Of a stretch of 64,000 bases of DNA, positions 55,503-63,357 are shown piece by piece. How positions within the stretch are numbered: position 1 is the stretch's first letter; each line of letters starts with the position of its first letter. Under the pieces are notes generated by a model. It searched no databases, had not been told where the DNA came from, and saw only the letters and a list, made by a program, of their open reading frames with translations. Position numbers and translations under genes: made by a program. The stretch spans positions 141,486-205,485 of the forward strand of contig NZ_BDBR01000016.1 of the NCBI RefSeq assembly GCF_001613085.1, read 5' to 3'. The DNA is from Nocardia salmonicida NBRC 13393. Its GTDB lineage: Bacteria > Actinomycetota > Actinomycetes > Mycobacteriales > Mycobacteriaceae.

Positions 55503-56840
55503 ATGGCGGACGGGGGAGGAACGCAAGTTCCGCTGACGGACATTCTGTCGACAACATTCGGGGTACCGCTCGTACCGACGGCCAACGGGAATCAGCAGCA
55601 GTCAGGTGCCGAGAAGCAGCAGAGCTCGCTCAGCCACGGGGGAACCGATCCGGCCTACATTCAGAGCGGGAGTTGGGAAGTCTTCGAGGGTCTTTCGCAC
55701 GAGGACATCTACAACGCCGTGCAGCAGATGCAGCCGGGTGTGATGCAGCAGTTCGGCGACAAGTGGGTCGCGATGTTCACGGAGATATCCGGTGCGGTAA
55801 CCGGGTTGATGCTGCAGACGGGGCGCGCGTCGTCGAGCCTGGACGGTGCGTTCGCGTCGGCGGGAGAAGCCGCCGGGCGGCGGTTCATCACCGAGGCGAC
55901 GGATGTGTACACGGTGCTGTCCGCGGTCGGGCATCGGGTGAAGGCCGCGGCTTATGGTGCGGAGGCGGTGAAAGTGGCTGTGCCGGCACCGGTCTCCTCG
56001 ACCGAGGGGACGAACGTGGGTACCTCGGTGCCCGCGAGTCTGACGGAGCTGGCGGTTCCCGATGGGGCGGCAGCGATCGCCCGCGAGAAGGAGAACCGGC
56101 GCCTCGAGGCGATCGCGGCGATGAACCAGACCTACAAGCCGACCTATGGTCCCGCAGGCGAGAACGTGCCGACCTTCGTCGCACCGACCCAGCCCGGCAC
56201 CGTCGGCGCCAACGGACAGGGTACGGGCGGCGGTGGGTCGGACAACGGTGGTACCACCAGCGGCGACGGTGGAAACAGCACTGACGCGGGGACTTCCGAG
56301 GACCCTGGCACCACCGAGGAGACCACCCAGCCCGGCACGACGACCGACGACGAGACAACTACAGCAGGCACGGATACCGAGGACAGCGGCACCGACGATT
56401 CTCAGGGGGAGGACAGTACGAACCCAGCGAGCACTACTCCTGCCTCGACCACGCCGGGCACCAACCCATCCGGTGGGCCGCCGGGCTCAGGATCGCCGGG
56501 TTCCGGATCTCCGGGGTCGGGATCGCCCGGTGGTTCGAACCAGGGCGCCAGCACGCCAGGCGCGCCCGTTGCCGGGCGCCCGACCGCCGGTGCCGTTCAA
56601 AGCCTCACGGCTGCTGGCACTTCCGGTGCGGCCTCGGCCGGACGCGGGATGAGTCCGGGCATGATGGGTGCGCCCGGCGCGCGCGGCGGCGGCAAAGACG
56701 ACGAGCAGGAACACCAGGCGCCCGACTATCTTCGCGGTGTCCAACCCGAGTTGCTCGGCGAGGAACGGCCGACAGTGCCCGAAGCTATCGGCGCGGACGC
56801 ACCCGCGACCCGCCTCGCGGACCAAACGGGTGACTCGTGA
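55503..56840 (+). CDS. PPE-like protein with Ser/Thr/Gly/Pro-rich linker
   Basis: A 445-residue protein. Residues about 50-170 form a helical domain (FEGLSHEDIYNAVQQMQPGVMQQFGDKWVAMFTEISGAV, then SSSLDGAFASAGEAAGRRF) similar to the PPE/WXG-type substrates of actinomycete ESX systems. A long low-complexity linker (about 215-375, rich in G, T, S, D, P) includes three PGSGS repeats. A short conserved C-terminus (DYLRGVQPELLGEE) follows. There is no classical signal peptide. The espG gene overlaps its stop by four bases, and EspG chaperones bind PPE proteins, which strongly supports the assignment. Confidence 0.8.
   Translation: MADGGGTQVPLTDILSTTFGVPLVPTANGNQQQSGAEKQQSSLSHGGTDPAYIQSGSWEVFEGLSHEDIYNAVQQMQPGVMQQFGDKWVAMFTEISGAVTGLMLQTGRASSSLDGAFASAGEAAGRRFITEATDVYTVLSAVGHRVKAAAYGAEAVKVAVPAPVSSTEGTNVGTSVPASLTELAVPDGAAAIAREKENRRLEAIAAMNQTYKPTYGPAGENVPTFVAPTQPGTVGANGQGTGGGGSDNGGTTSGDGGNSTDAGTSEDPGTTEETTQPGTTTDDETTTAGTDTEDSGTDDSQGEDSTNPASTTPASTTPGTNPSGGPPGSGSPGSGSPGSGSPGGSNQGASTPGAPVAGRPTAGAVQSLTAAGTSGAASAGRGMSPGMMGAPGARGGGKDDEQEHQAPDYLRGVQPELLGEERPTVPEAIGADAPATRLADQTGDS
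56481..56525 (+). repeat. three 15-base in-frame repeats (PGSGS)
   Basis: Three consecutive 15-base units (56481-56495, 56496-56510, 56511-56525), each encoding Pro-Gly-Ser-Gly-Ser, inside the linker of the PPE-like protein. The codons differ between units, so the repeat is kept at protein level. Confidence 0.75.
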
Positions 56841-57541
56841 GCTGGACTTTCACCGCCGACGAGTTCGCGCACGTGTGGCAGGGGGAGGTCGATGACGACC
56901 GGTACCCCTTCCCGCTCACGGTGTTCTCGGCAGCCGCCACCCAGGATCGGTACGAGGAGCTCGCACGGGCCGCGGCACAGCGCTGGCCCACCGACGCCGA
57001 CCCGGACCTGACCGCGGTACTGCGGCATGCGGCCAGACCCGAGACCTCTATGGCGGTGTTCGACGAGGCGGGACCCCGGCTGCGGGCTTACGGTGCGCGG
57101 TCAGGGGAGCGCGGCGTCGTGATCCGGCAGTACGACGACAACAGCGTCGAGGTGTTCTCGGGCAGCGCCACAATGGTGGCGCGGGCTTTCGCCACCTTCC
57201 TCGGCGAGCAGCCCGCCGGACGCGCGGGACATCTCGTCGAGGACGTCGACCGGCTGGCCGCGCACTTCGAATCCTGGCAGCGCCCAGCCGATTCCGTCGC
57301 CGCTCGCATGCACCGGCTCACCGCGGCCGACCGCGCCGCGTACGGACGCATCGAGGTCAGGGTCGGTTTGCATGCCGAACGACCGACGTCGCCGCGATAT
57401 CTGACGTGGCTCGATGTGGCGGACGACGGACGCTATCTGACCTACCAGCGGTACCGGGATCTGCACATCGAACCGGCGGACAAGCAACGCCTGATCGACG
57501 CGATCGAGGCCATCGTGAGCGCCGGTTCGCACGACGACTGA
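56837..57541 (+). CDS. EspG-family type VII secretion chaperone
   Basis: A 234-residue cytoplasmic chaperone. The N-terminus (SWTFTADEFAHVWQGEVDDDRYPFPL) and a domain of alternating strands and helices (ERGVVIRQYDDNSVEVFSGSATMVARAFATFLGEQPAGRA) match the ESX secretion-associated EspG family. In mycobacteria EspG binds the tip of PE/PPE dimers and delivers them to the ESX machine. GTG 56837 overlaps the PPE-like stop (GTGA), coupling translation of chaperone and client. No eccB-E, mycP or esxA/B genes are in the window. Confidence 0.88.
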   Translation: MSWTFTADEFAHVWQGEVDDDRYPFPLTVFSAAATQDRYEELARAAAQRWPTDADPDLTAVLRHAARPETSMAVFDEAGPRLRAYGARSGERGVVIRQYDDNSVEVFSGSATMVARAFATFLGEQPAGRAGHLVEDVDRLAAHFESWQRPADSVAARMHRLTAADRAAYGRIEVRVGLHAERPTSPRYLTWLDVADDGRYLTYQRYRDLHIEPADKQRLIDAIEAIVSAGSHDD

Positions 57542-57633
57542 GTCCGAGGCCACGGCGACCTCGGGATCGCGGCGTAGTCGAGTCGTCGGCCCTGGCGCAA
57601 CCGGAAGATCGGTAGCGCCAGGGCCTTCGGCAT

Positions 57634-58359
57634 TCAGGCGTCGGCGACCGCGAAGGCCGCCGACAGCGGGGGCAGCATCGCGCGGGCGTCGAGGCCGCCG
57701 AACCAGAGGCCGACGGTGAAGACCGAGGTCGTCTCCAAGTACCTGGCCCGGTGCAAGCCACCCGCGATAAATGGTTGCAGGGCAAGGTCTTCGGCGAGCC
57801 GGGCCACCGTCTGTACCGCCGCCGGGTCGTCGCCGCAGATCGGGACGGCCAGCCGCGCACCGTCGAAGACGCGGTCGGCGCCCGCCCATACCTCGGCGGC
57901 GAGCAGATTGAAAGCCTTGACCACGTGGGCGTTCGGTGCGTCCCAGGCGATGCGTTCCGCTACCGCTTCCTCGCTCAGGACGAACGCGGTCACTCCGTCG
58001 GGTGCGGATTCGTCGGGCATGAACGCGTTCGTGCAGTCGATGACGGTCTTTCCGGCCAGATCGGGGCCGTGCGCGGCGAGCAGTTCGGTGAGGGCGCTGA
58101 CCGGCACCGCGAACAGCACTACATCGGCGAAGGCGATCGCCTCGCCGATCGTCGCCGCTCGCACGTCGACCGGCGCGGCAGCCGTTCCGCTCGCCCTGTC
58201 GGCCTCCGGTCCCGCGCCACGGATCGCGTTGATCTCGGCCGCGAGTGCTCCCGCCGCGTCGGCCGAGCGGGCGCCGATCCGCACCTCGTGACCCGCCGCG
58301 GCCCAGCCGCCGCCCATCGCGGCCGCCATCGCGCCCGCACCGATGATTCCGATTCGCAT
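57634..58359 (-). CDS. NADPH-dependent F420 reductase-like dinucleotide-binding protein
   Basis: A 241-residue Rossmann protein of the F420-dependent NADP oxidoreductase/NAD-binding-2 type. The glycine motif MRIGIIGAGAMAAAMGGGWAAAGHEV is at the start, RSADAA follows for NADP selection, and KTVIDCTNAF and HVVKAFNLLAAEVW are typical of this group. It is divergent from an HxlR regulator gene with a perfect dyad between them, so it is probably the controlled gene. The substrate is unknown, and F420 use is a family possibility only. Confidence 0.87.
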   Translation of the reverse strand: MRIGIIGAGAMAAAMGGGWAAAGHEVRIGARSADAAGALAAEINAIRGAGPEADRASGTAAAPVDVRAATIGEAIAFADVVLFAVPVSALTELLAAHGPDLAGKTVIDCTNAFMPDESAPDGVTAFVLSEEAVAERIAWDAPNAHVVKAFNLLAAEVWAGADRVFDGARLAVPICGDDPAAVQTVARLAEDLALQPFIAGGLHRARYLETTSVFTVGLWFGGLDARAMLPPLSAAFAVADA

Positions 58360-58422
58360 GAGAACTCCTGTGATTGGCAGGTGCCGAGCTTGATCGCATC
58401 GACCACACCGACGCTAGAAAGA

Positions 58423-58450
58423 CCGAAAGGCACCTGCGGGTGCCTTTCGG
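58423..58450. promoter_or_regulatory. HxlR-type operator dyad
   Basis: CCGAAAGGCACC (58423-58434) and GGTGCCTTTCGG (58439-58450) form a perfect 12-base inverted repeat with four bases between. It lies between the divergent oxidoreductase and HxlR genes and 19 bases before the HxlR ATG. Confidence 0.65.
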
Positions 58451-58469
58451 CGGTGGCACGCTGGTACCC

Positions 58470-58850
58470 ATGACCACCGCTGAATCGGTGCAGTACCCGC
58501 CCTACGGTGCCTACGAGGCCGACTGTCCGGCGCGGCTGGCCGTGGACCTGTTCGCGAATTCGTGGCTGCCGGTGGTGGTGTACCTGCTGCGCGATGGTCC
58601 GCAACGTCACAGCGAACTTCTCGCGGGCGCGGGCGGGATCAGTCAGAAGATGCTCACCCAGACGTTGCGGCGCATGGAGAAGATGACGCTTGTACGCAGG
58701 CGTCGGTATGCCGAAGCGCCGCCGCGAGTCGAATACGAACTCACCGACGCTGGCCACGATCTGCTCGGTCCGATTTATGCGCTCGGTGTATGGGTCGACC
58801 GGCACGGGCCCGCGGTGACCACCGCCATGTACGGCGAACCGCCGAACTGA
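58470..58850 (+). CDS. HxlR-family helix-turn-helix regulator
   Basis: A 126-residue winged-helix regulator. It opens MTTAESVQYPPYGAYEADCPARLAVDLFANSW with the conserved N-terminal Cys (DCPA) that serves as a redox or aldehyde sensor in several HxlR proteins. It continues with the HTH (HSELLAGAGGISQKMLTQTLRRMEKM) and the wing (VRRRRYAEAPPRVEYELTDAG). ATG 58470 is preferred over an upstream frame that would run through the operator. It likely controls the divergent oxidoreductase. Confidence 0.9.
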   Translation: MTTAESVQYPPYGAYEADCPARLAVDLFANSWLPVVVYLLRDGPQRHSELLAGAGGISQKMLTQTLRRMEKMTLVRRRRYAEAPPRVEYELTDAGHDLLGPIYALGVWVDRHGPAVTTAMYGEPPN

Positions 58851-58980
58851 CACGCCCGGCGGAGCCTCAGGTGCCTGCCGGGTGAACGGCAAAAGAACGC
58901 CATACCAAGTGCCTGTGACCTGCGTGAAACTTCGCCGACCCGCCGACGTTATGTCGGTCCGCACTCGTACGATCAATCTT

Positions 58981-60219
58981 GTGAGTGTTCCGCAGGCAGT
59001 GCTGTTGGCAGTCCTCGCGGCTGTCGTCGGGCTGGCAGTCGGGGGCCTGCTGATCCCGTTCGTCAATGCCAGGCAAGCCGCCCGTACCCAGGAAGACACC
59101 GGGCTGACGATGTCGCAGGTGCTCGACCTGATCGTGCTCGCGTCCGAATCCGGCATCGCCGTTGTCGACGAATACCGCGATGTGGTGCTGGTGAATCCGC
59201 GCGCCGAGGAACTCGGGTTGGTCCGCAACCGGTTGCTCGACGAACGCGCGTGGGCGGCCGTGGAGAAGGTGCTGGCGACCGGTGAGTCCGCCGAATACGA
59301 CCTCACCGCCAAGAACCCGCTACCCGGCCGCGGCCGGATCGCCGTGCGTGGCGTGGCCCGCAAGCTCTCCCGCGAGGAAACCAGCTTCGTCGTGCTGTTC
59401 GCCGACGACGATTCCGAGCAGGCCCGCATGGAGGCCACCCGGCGCGATTTCGTCGCCAACGTGAGCCATGAACTCAAGACCCCCGTCGGCGCGATGAGCC
59501 TGCTGGCCGAGGCCATGCTGGAATCGGCCGACGATCCCGAAGCCGTGCGCCACTTCGGTTCCCGTGTACTCGGGGAATCGCGACGCCTGGGCAAGATGGT
59601 GACCGAGCTGATCGCGCTGTCGCGTTTGCAGGGCGCCGAGAAACTGCCCGATCTGGCCGTGGTCGACGTCGACACGGTGGTGCAGCAGGCGGTCGACCGC
59701 TCGCGCACCGCCGCCGAGGCCGCGGGCATCACCGTCAGCACCGACCGGCCGAGTGGGCTGGAAGTGCTGGGCGACGAAACGTTGCTGGTTACCGCGCTGT
59801 CGAATCTGGTGGAGAACGCGATCGCGTATTCGCCACAGGGTTCGCATGTGTCGGTGAGCCGGTCGCTGCGCGGCGATCATGTCGCGATGGCGGTCACCGA
59901 TCGCGGCATCGGGATCGCCAAGGAAGATCAGGAACGGGTGTTCGAGCGGTTCTTCCGCTCCGACAAGGCCCGTTCCCGATCGACCGGCGGCACCGGGCTC
60001 GGCCTGGCCATCGTGAAACACGTGGCGGCCAATCACAACGGTGAAATAACCCTGTGGAGCAAACTGGGCACCGGCTCGACGTTCACGCTGCGCATCCCCG
60101 CTCATCTGGAAACCGATGGTGACGAGGACGCGGAACAGACGCCGGAGTCCACCACGAGAGAAACCACCGTCCCGCGCACTCTCGCGGGACGAACGAACGG
60201 TGTGGAGGCACGCAGATGA
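58981..60219 (+). CDS. senX3: sensor histidine kinase SenX3
   Basis: Membrane sensor of the phosphate-limitation two-component system, acting with RegX3. The 412 residues contain two N-terminal membrane helices (AVLLAVLAAVVGLAVGGLLIPF), a PAS-like domain (ESGIAVVDEYRDVVLVNPRAEELGL), the H-box FVANVSHELKTPVGAM with His163, and the ATPase motifs NLVENAIAYSP, DRGIGI and TGGTGLGLAIVKHV. GTG 58981 gives the same N-terminus as M. tuberculosis SenX3. It lies seven bases after TACGAT (58968-58973), so the transcript is probably leaderless. The stop overlaps regX3 by four bases, without the intergenic repeats found in mycobacteria. Confidence 0.96.
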   Translation: MSVPQAVLLAVLAAVVGLAVGGLLIPFVNARQAARTQEDTGLTMSQVLDLIVLASESGIAVVDEYRDVVLVNPRAEELGLVRNRLLDERAWAAVEKVLATGESAEYDLTAKNPLPGRGRIAVRGVARKLSREETSFVVLFADDDSEQARMEATRRDFVANVSHELKTPVGAMSLLAEAMLESADDPEAVRHFGSRVLGESRRLGKMVTELIALSRLQGAEKLPDLAVVDVDTVVQQAVDRSRTAAEAAGITVSTDRPSGLEVLGDETLLVTALSNLVENAIAYSPQGSHVSVSRSLRGDHVAMAVTDRGIGIAKEDQERVFERFFRSDKARSRSTGGTGLGLAIVKHVAANHNGEITLWSKLGTGSTFTLRIPAHLETDGDEDAEQTPESTTRETTVPRTLAGRTNGVEARR

Positions 60220-60905
60220 CGAGTGTGTTGATCGTCGAAGACGAGGATTCGCTGGCCGAGCCGCTGGCGTTCCTGCTTCGCAAGGAAGGCTTCGACGTCA
60301 CCGTCGTCGGCGACGGTCCGTCCGCGCTGGCCGAATTCGACCGCTCCGGCGCCGATATCGTGCTGCTCGACCTGATGCTGCCCGGCATGAGCGGCACCGA
60401 CGTGTGCAAGCAGTTGCGCACGCGCAGCGGCGTGCCGGTGATCATGGTGACCGCGCGCGACAGCGAGATCGACAAGGTCGTCGGACTGGAACTTGGCGCC
60501 GACGACTACGTCACCAAGCCGTACTCGGCGCGCGAGCTGATCGCGCGGATCCGGGCCGTGCTGCGTCGCGGCGCCGGTGACGAGCTGGATTCGGGCAGCG
60601 AGAACGGCGTGCTCGAGGCGGGACCGGTGCGGATGGATGTGGACCGGCACACCGTGCACGTCAACGGTGGTCAGGTCACCTTGCCGCTCAAGGAGTTCGA
60701 CCTGCTCGAGTACCTGCTCCGCAACTCCGGTCGCGTGCTCACCCGCGGACAACTGATCGACCGGGTATGGGGCGCCGACTACGTGGGCGACACCAAGACC
60801 CTCGACGTGCACGTCAAGCGCCTGCGCTCGAAGATCGAAGCCGACCCGGCCAAGCCGGAACACCTGGTGACTGTGCGAGGACTCGGCTACAAGCTCGAAG
60901 CTTGA
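60216..60905 (+). CDS. regX3: response regulator RegX3
   Basis: OmpR/PhoB-type DNA-binding partner of SenX3, controlling phosphate uptake and, in mycobacteria, ESX-5 expression and respiration. The 229 residues have the receiver domain (VLIVEDEDSLAEPLAFLL, phosphoacceptor Asp52 in LLDLMLPGMSG, VTARD, Lys in YVTKPYSAREL) and the winged helix with RVWGADYVGDTKTLDVHVKRLRSKIE. The ATG overlaps the senX3 stop. A hairpin follows 65 bases after the stop. Confidence 0.97.
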   Translation: MTSVLIVEDEDSLAEPLAFLLRKEGFDVTVVGDGPSALAEFDRSGADIVLLDLMLPGMSGTDVCKQLRTRSGVPVIMVTARDSEIDKVVGLELGADDYVTKPYSARELIARIRAVLRRGAGDELDSGSENGVLEAGPVRMDVDRHTVHVNGGQVTLPLKEFDLLEYLLRNSGRVLTRGQLIDRVWGADYVGDTKTLDVHVKRLRSKIEADPAKPEHLVTVRGLGYKLEA

Positions 60906-60969
60906 CCGCCCTCCCCGCGACTCTTGGCCGGATTCAGGCGCGGGGAGACACGCGGGTGCGGCTCAATGA

Positions 60970-61001
60970 AAAGGTCCCGTCGGATTTCCGACGGGACCTT
61001 T
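60970..61001. terminator. terminator after regX3
   Basis: A perfect 14-base stem AAAGGTCCCGTCGG / CCGACGGGACCTTT (60970-60983 with 60988-61001) with loop ATTT, between regX3 and the convergent small secreted-protein gene. Confidence 0.85.
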
Positions 61002-61026
61002 CGTTCGCTGACGAGCGGGAGGACTT

Positions 61027-61356
61027 TTACAACACGCTCCACGCGGTGCCGAGGGGGGTGTCGATCTTCTTCAGGGAGACCACTTCCACGCCGTCGAACT
61101 GCTTGCAGTCGTAGATCGGCACGTCGGCGCCGTTGCCGCGGCAGCCGATGGGCGAGGAGGTGCCCATCGTGGAGATGATGATGTATTTGCCGTTCTTGGC
61201 GGCGTCGATCGCCGCCGGGTCGTTGTAATTCACGAAGTCGGCCGTGAAGTCCGCGTACGCGGCCGGATCACCGTTCGGTTCGGCATTGGCCAGGCCGGTC
61301 ATGGAGAGGGTCGCGCCGATCGCGAGGGTCGCTGCGTAGATCGCTTTCTTGGACAT
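61027..61356 (-). CDS. small secreted protein of unknown function
   Basis: A 109-residue protein with a signal peptide (MSKKAIYAATLAIGATLSMTGLANAEP). The mature part of about 84 residues has two cysteines (PIGCRGNG and IYDCKQF) suggesting one disulfide, and alternating hydrophobic residues (KYIIISTMG, GVEVVSLKKI) that look beta-rich. I do not recognise the family. It is alone, convergent with regX3, and not part of the M. tuberculosis order at this place. Confidence 0.75.
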   Translation of the reverse strand: MSKKAIYAATLAIGATLSMTGLANAEPNGDPAAYADFTADFVNYNDPAAIDAAKNGKYIIISTMGTSSPIGCRGNGADVPIYDCKQFDGVEVVSLKKIDTPLGTAWSVL

Positions 61357-61426
61357 GGACAGCTATCCAACCCGAGTTCGGTGACAGATGCACGACCTAC
61401 AGATGAACCGAATGGTTACGAGGTTT

Positions 61427-62305
61427 TCACTCCGAGTGATTCGATCCGTGAGATCCAGGGTTCATCCGCTCGGCTTCCACCGTGGCCGGATGCACCGCGA
61501 CCAGCCCGAGACCCTCGCGTCGGCGGCAGTGCCGGGAGAGTTCGTCGTAGGCGGGCGCACCGAGCAACTCACGCAGCTCCGGGCCGTAGGACTGCCAGAC
61601 CGGCTTCGCGCCGACGTGGGCATCGGGGGAGCCGGTGCAGTACCAATCCAGATCCAGGCCGCCGGGACCCCAGCCGCGCCGGTCGTATTCGGTGACCACG
61701 GTGCGCAGGATCTGCACGCCGTCGGGGCGTTCCACCCAATCCTGGGTCCGCCGGATCGGCAGCTGCCAGCACACGTCCGGCTTCACTTCCAGGGGTTCGA
61801 TGCCCTTGCGCACCGCCATGATGTGCAGCGCGCAACCGGGGCCCGCGGCGAAACCGGGCCGGTTGAGGAAGATGCAGGCGCCGTCGAAGCGGCGGGTGCG
61901 CAAGGCCGGTTCGTCCTCGAGTTCGTCGAGTTCGAGGTAACCCTTCTTGACGACTTTGCCGTGCTCGGTGGCCTCGCTCATCAGCTGCCAGTCCTCGGGT
62001 GTGAGCATCTTCACAGCACCGTTGAGGCGTTTGCGATCGTCCTTGTCGGCGAGGAACGCGCCGTGCGAGCAGCAGCCGTCGTCGGGCCGTTCGGCGATGA
62101 TGCCCTGGCAGGCGGGCGTGCCGAACACACACGTCCAGCGCGACAGCAGCCACGTCAGATCGGCGACGATCTGGTGCTCGTCGTTTGCTGGGTCGGTGAA
62201 CTCGATCCACTCCCGTGGGAAATCGAGCTCGACTTCCGGGGCAGGATCGATCTTTCGCCCAGGTCGTAGCCCGGTCTCCGCGGTGCCAGATGCGCCTTCG
62301 GTCAC
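61427..62305 (-). CDS. Rv0495c-like conserved cysteine-containing protein
   Basis: A 292-residue cytoplasmic protein conserved next to ppx in Corynebacteriales. It has a cysteine-containing N-terminal third (WTCVFGTPACQG, then DDGCCSHGAF) and further Cys in GACIFLNRPGF, GPGCALHI and VCWQLP, a layout that could bind a metal or iron-sulfur cluster. The start is GTG 62305, divergent from ppx with 65 bases between. The function is unknown to me; YkgJ-type cysteine-cluster proteins are the nearest idea. Confidence 0.82.
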   Translation of the reverse strand: MTEGASGTAETGLRPGRKIDPAPEVELDFPREWIEFTDPANDEHQIVADLTWLLSRWTCVFGTPACQGIIAERPDDGCCSHGAFLADKDDRKRLNGAVKMLTPEDWQLMSEATEHGKVVKKGYLELDELEDEPALRTRRFDGACIFLNRPGFAAGPGCALHIMAVRKGIEPLEVKPDVCWQLPIRRTQDWVERPDGVQILRTVVTEYDRRGWGPGGLDLDWYCTGSPDAHVGAKPVWQSYGPELRELLGAPAYDELSRHCRRREGLGLVAVHPATVEAERMNPGSHGSNHSE

Positions 62306-62370
62306 AGCTGCTGACGCTAACAGTTCAGTCGCCTGGCCTGTGGTACCGGATCACCAAGTACCGTATTCGT

Positions 62371-63357
62371 GTGCGGCTTGGTGTTCTCGATGTCGGAAGC
62401 AATACCGTCCACCTGCTCGTGGTGGACGCCCATCGTGGTGGGCACCCGATGCCGATGAGCTCGTCGAAGTCGGCGTTGCGCCTGTCGGAGAGCATGGACT
62501 CGATGGGCCGGATCACCGAAGAGGGCGAGGCCCGACTGGTCGCGACCATCCTCGAGTTCGCCGATCTGGCCCGCAATTCCAAATGCGTCGAGCTGATGCC
62601 GTTCGCCACCTCCGCTCTGCGTGAGGCGACCAATTCCGAGGAAGTACTCGCTCGCGTGCGGTCCATGACCGGGGTCGATCTGCAGGTGCTCACCGGCGCG
62701 GACGAGGCCCGCCTGACGTTCCTCGCGGTGCGCCGCTGGTTCGGCTGGAGCGCGGGGCGGATCATCAACCTCGACATCGGCGGCGGCTCGCTCGAGCTGT
62801 CCAACGGGGGCGACGAAGAACCCGATGTGGCGCTGTCGCTGCAACTCGGCGCGGGCAGGCTCACCAGGGAGTGGCTGCGCGACGACCCGCCGGGCAAGCG
62901 CAAGATCGCGGTCCTGCGCGACTGGCTCGACGCCGAACTGGTGGTCCCGTCCAAGACCCTCGTCGAGGCAGGCAAGCCCGACCTGGCTGTCGGTACCTCG
63001 AAGACATTCCGTTCGCTGGCCCGGTTGACCGGCGCGGCACCCTCGGCCGCCGGCCCTCGGGTGCGACGTACACTGACCAGCTCCGGTCTGCGCCAGCTGA
63101 TCGCGTTCATCTCTCGGATGACCGCCTCGGACCGCGCGGAACTGGAGGGCGTGAGTTCGGACCGGTCCCAGCAATTGGTGGCCGGAGCATTGGTCGCGGA
63201 GGCGAGTATGCGGGCGTTATCGCTCGACAGCATCGAAATCTGCCCATGGGCGCTGCGCGAAGGCCTTATCTTGCGCAAACTGGACTCCGAGCCCAACGGA
63301 GGTGGACCGGCTGCGGTGCCGCCGGTCACGCCGGTCGCGGAAGTGGAGTCGGCATGA
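62371..63357 (+). CDS. ppx: Ppx/GppA-family exopolyphosphatase
   Basis: Hydrolyses terminal phosphates of long-chain polyphosphate and/or pppGpp. The 328 residues start VRLGVLDVGSNTVHLLVVDAH, the phosphate-1 motif of the actin-like fold, as in M. tuberculosis Rv0496. They continue with FATSALREATNSEEVL and the second motif IINLDIGGGSLELS. GTG 62371 is supported by the match to Rv0496, and TACCGT (62359-62364) stands six bases upstream, the leaderless pattern. The short form lacks the C-terminal HD-like domain of GppA. Together with PPK2 at 17.6 kb it gives polyphosphate turnover. Confidence 0.94.
   Translation: MRLGVLDVGSNTVHLLVVDAHRGGHPMPMSSSKSALRLSESMDSMGRITEEGEARLVATILEFADLARNSKCVELMPFATSALREATNSEEVLARVRSMTGVDLQVLTGADEARLTFLAVRRWFGWSAGRIINLDIGGGSLELSNGGDEEPDVALSLQLGAGRLTREWLRDDPPGKRKIAVLRDWLDAELVVPSKTLVEAGKPDLAVGTSKTFRSLARLTGAAPSAAGPRVRRTLTSSGLRQLIAFISRMTASDRAELEGVSSDRSQQLVAGALVAEASMRALSLDSIEICPWALREGLILRKLDSEPNGGGPAAVPPVTPVAEVESA

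Noticed and set aside
56481..56525. CRISPR-like or tandem DNA repeat
   Set aside because: The three 15-base units are in-frame codons for PGSGS with differing codons and lie inside a low-complexity protein linker; no spacer structure.
50765..57541. Complete ESX secretion locus
   Set aside because: No gene for EccB, EccC, EccD, EccE, mycosin or an EsxA/EsxB pair could be seen; only substrates, partners, a chaperone and lipoproteins are present.
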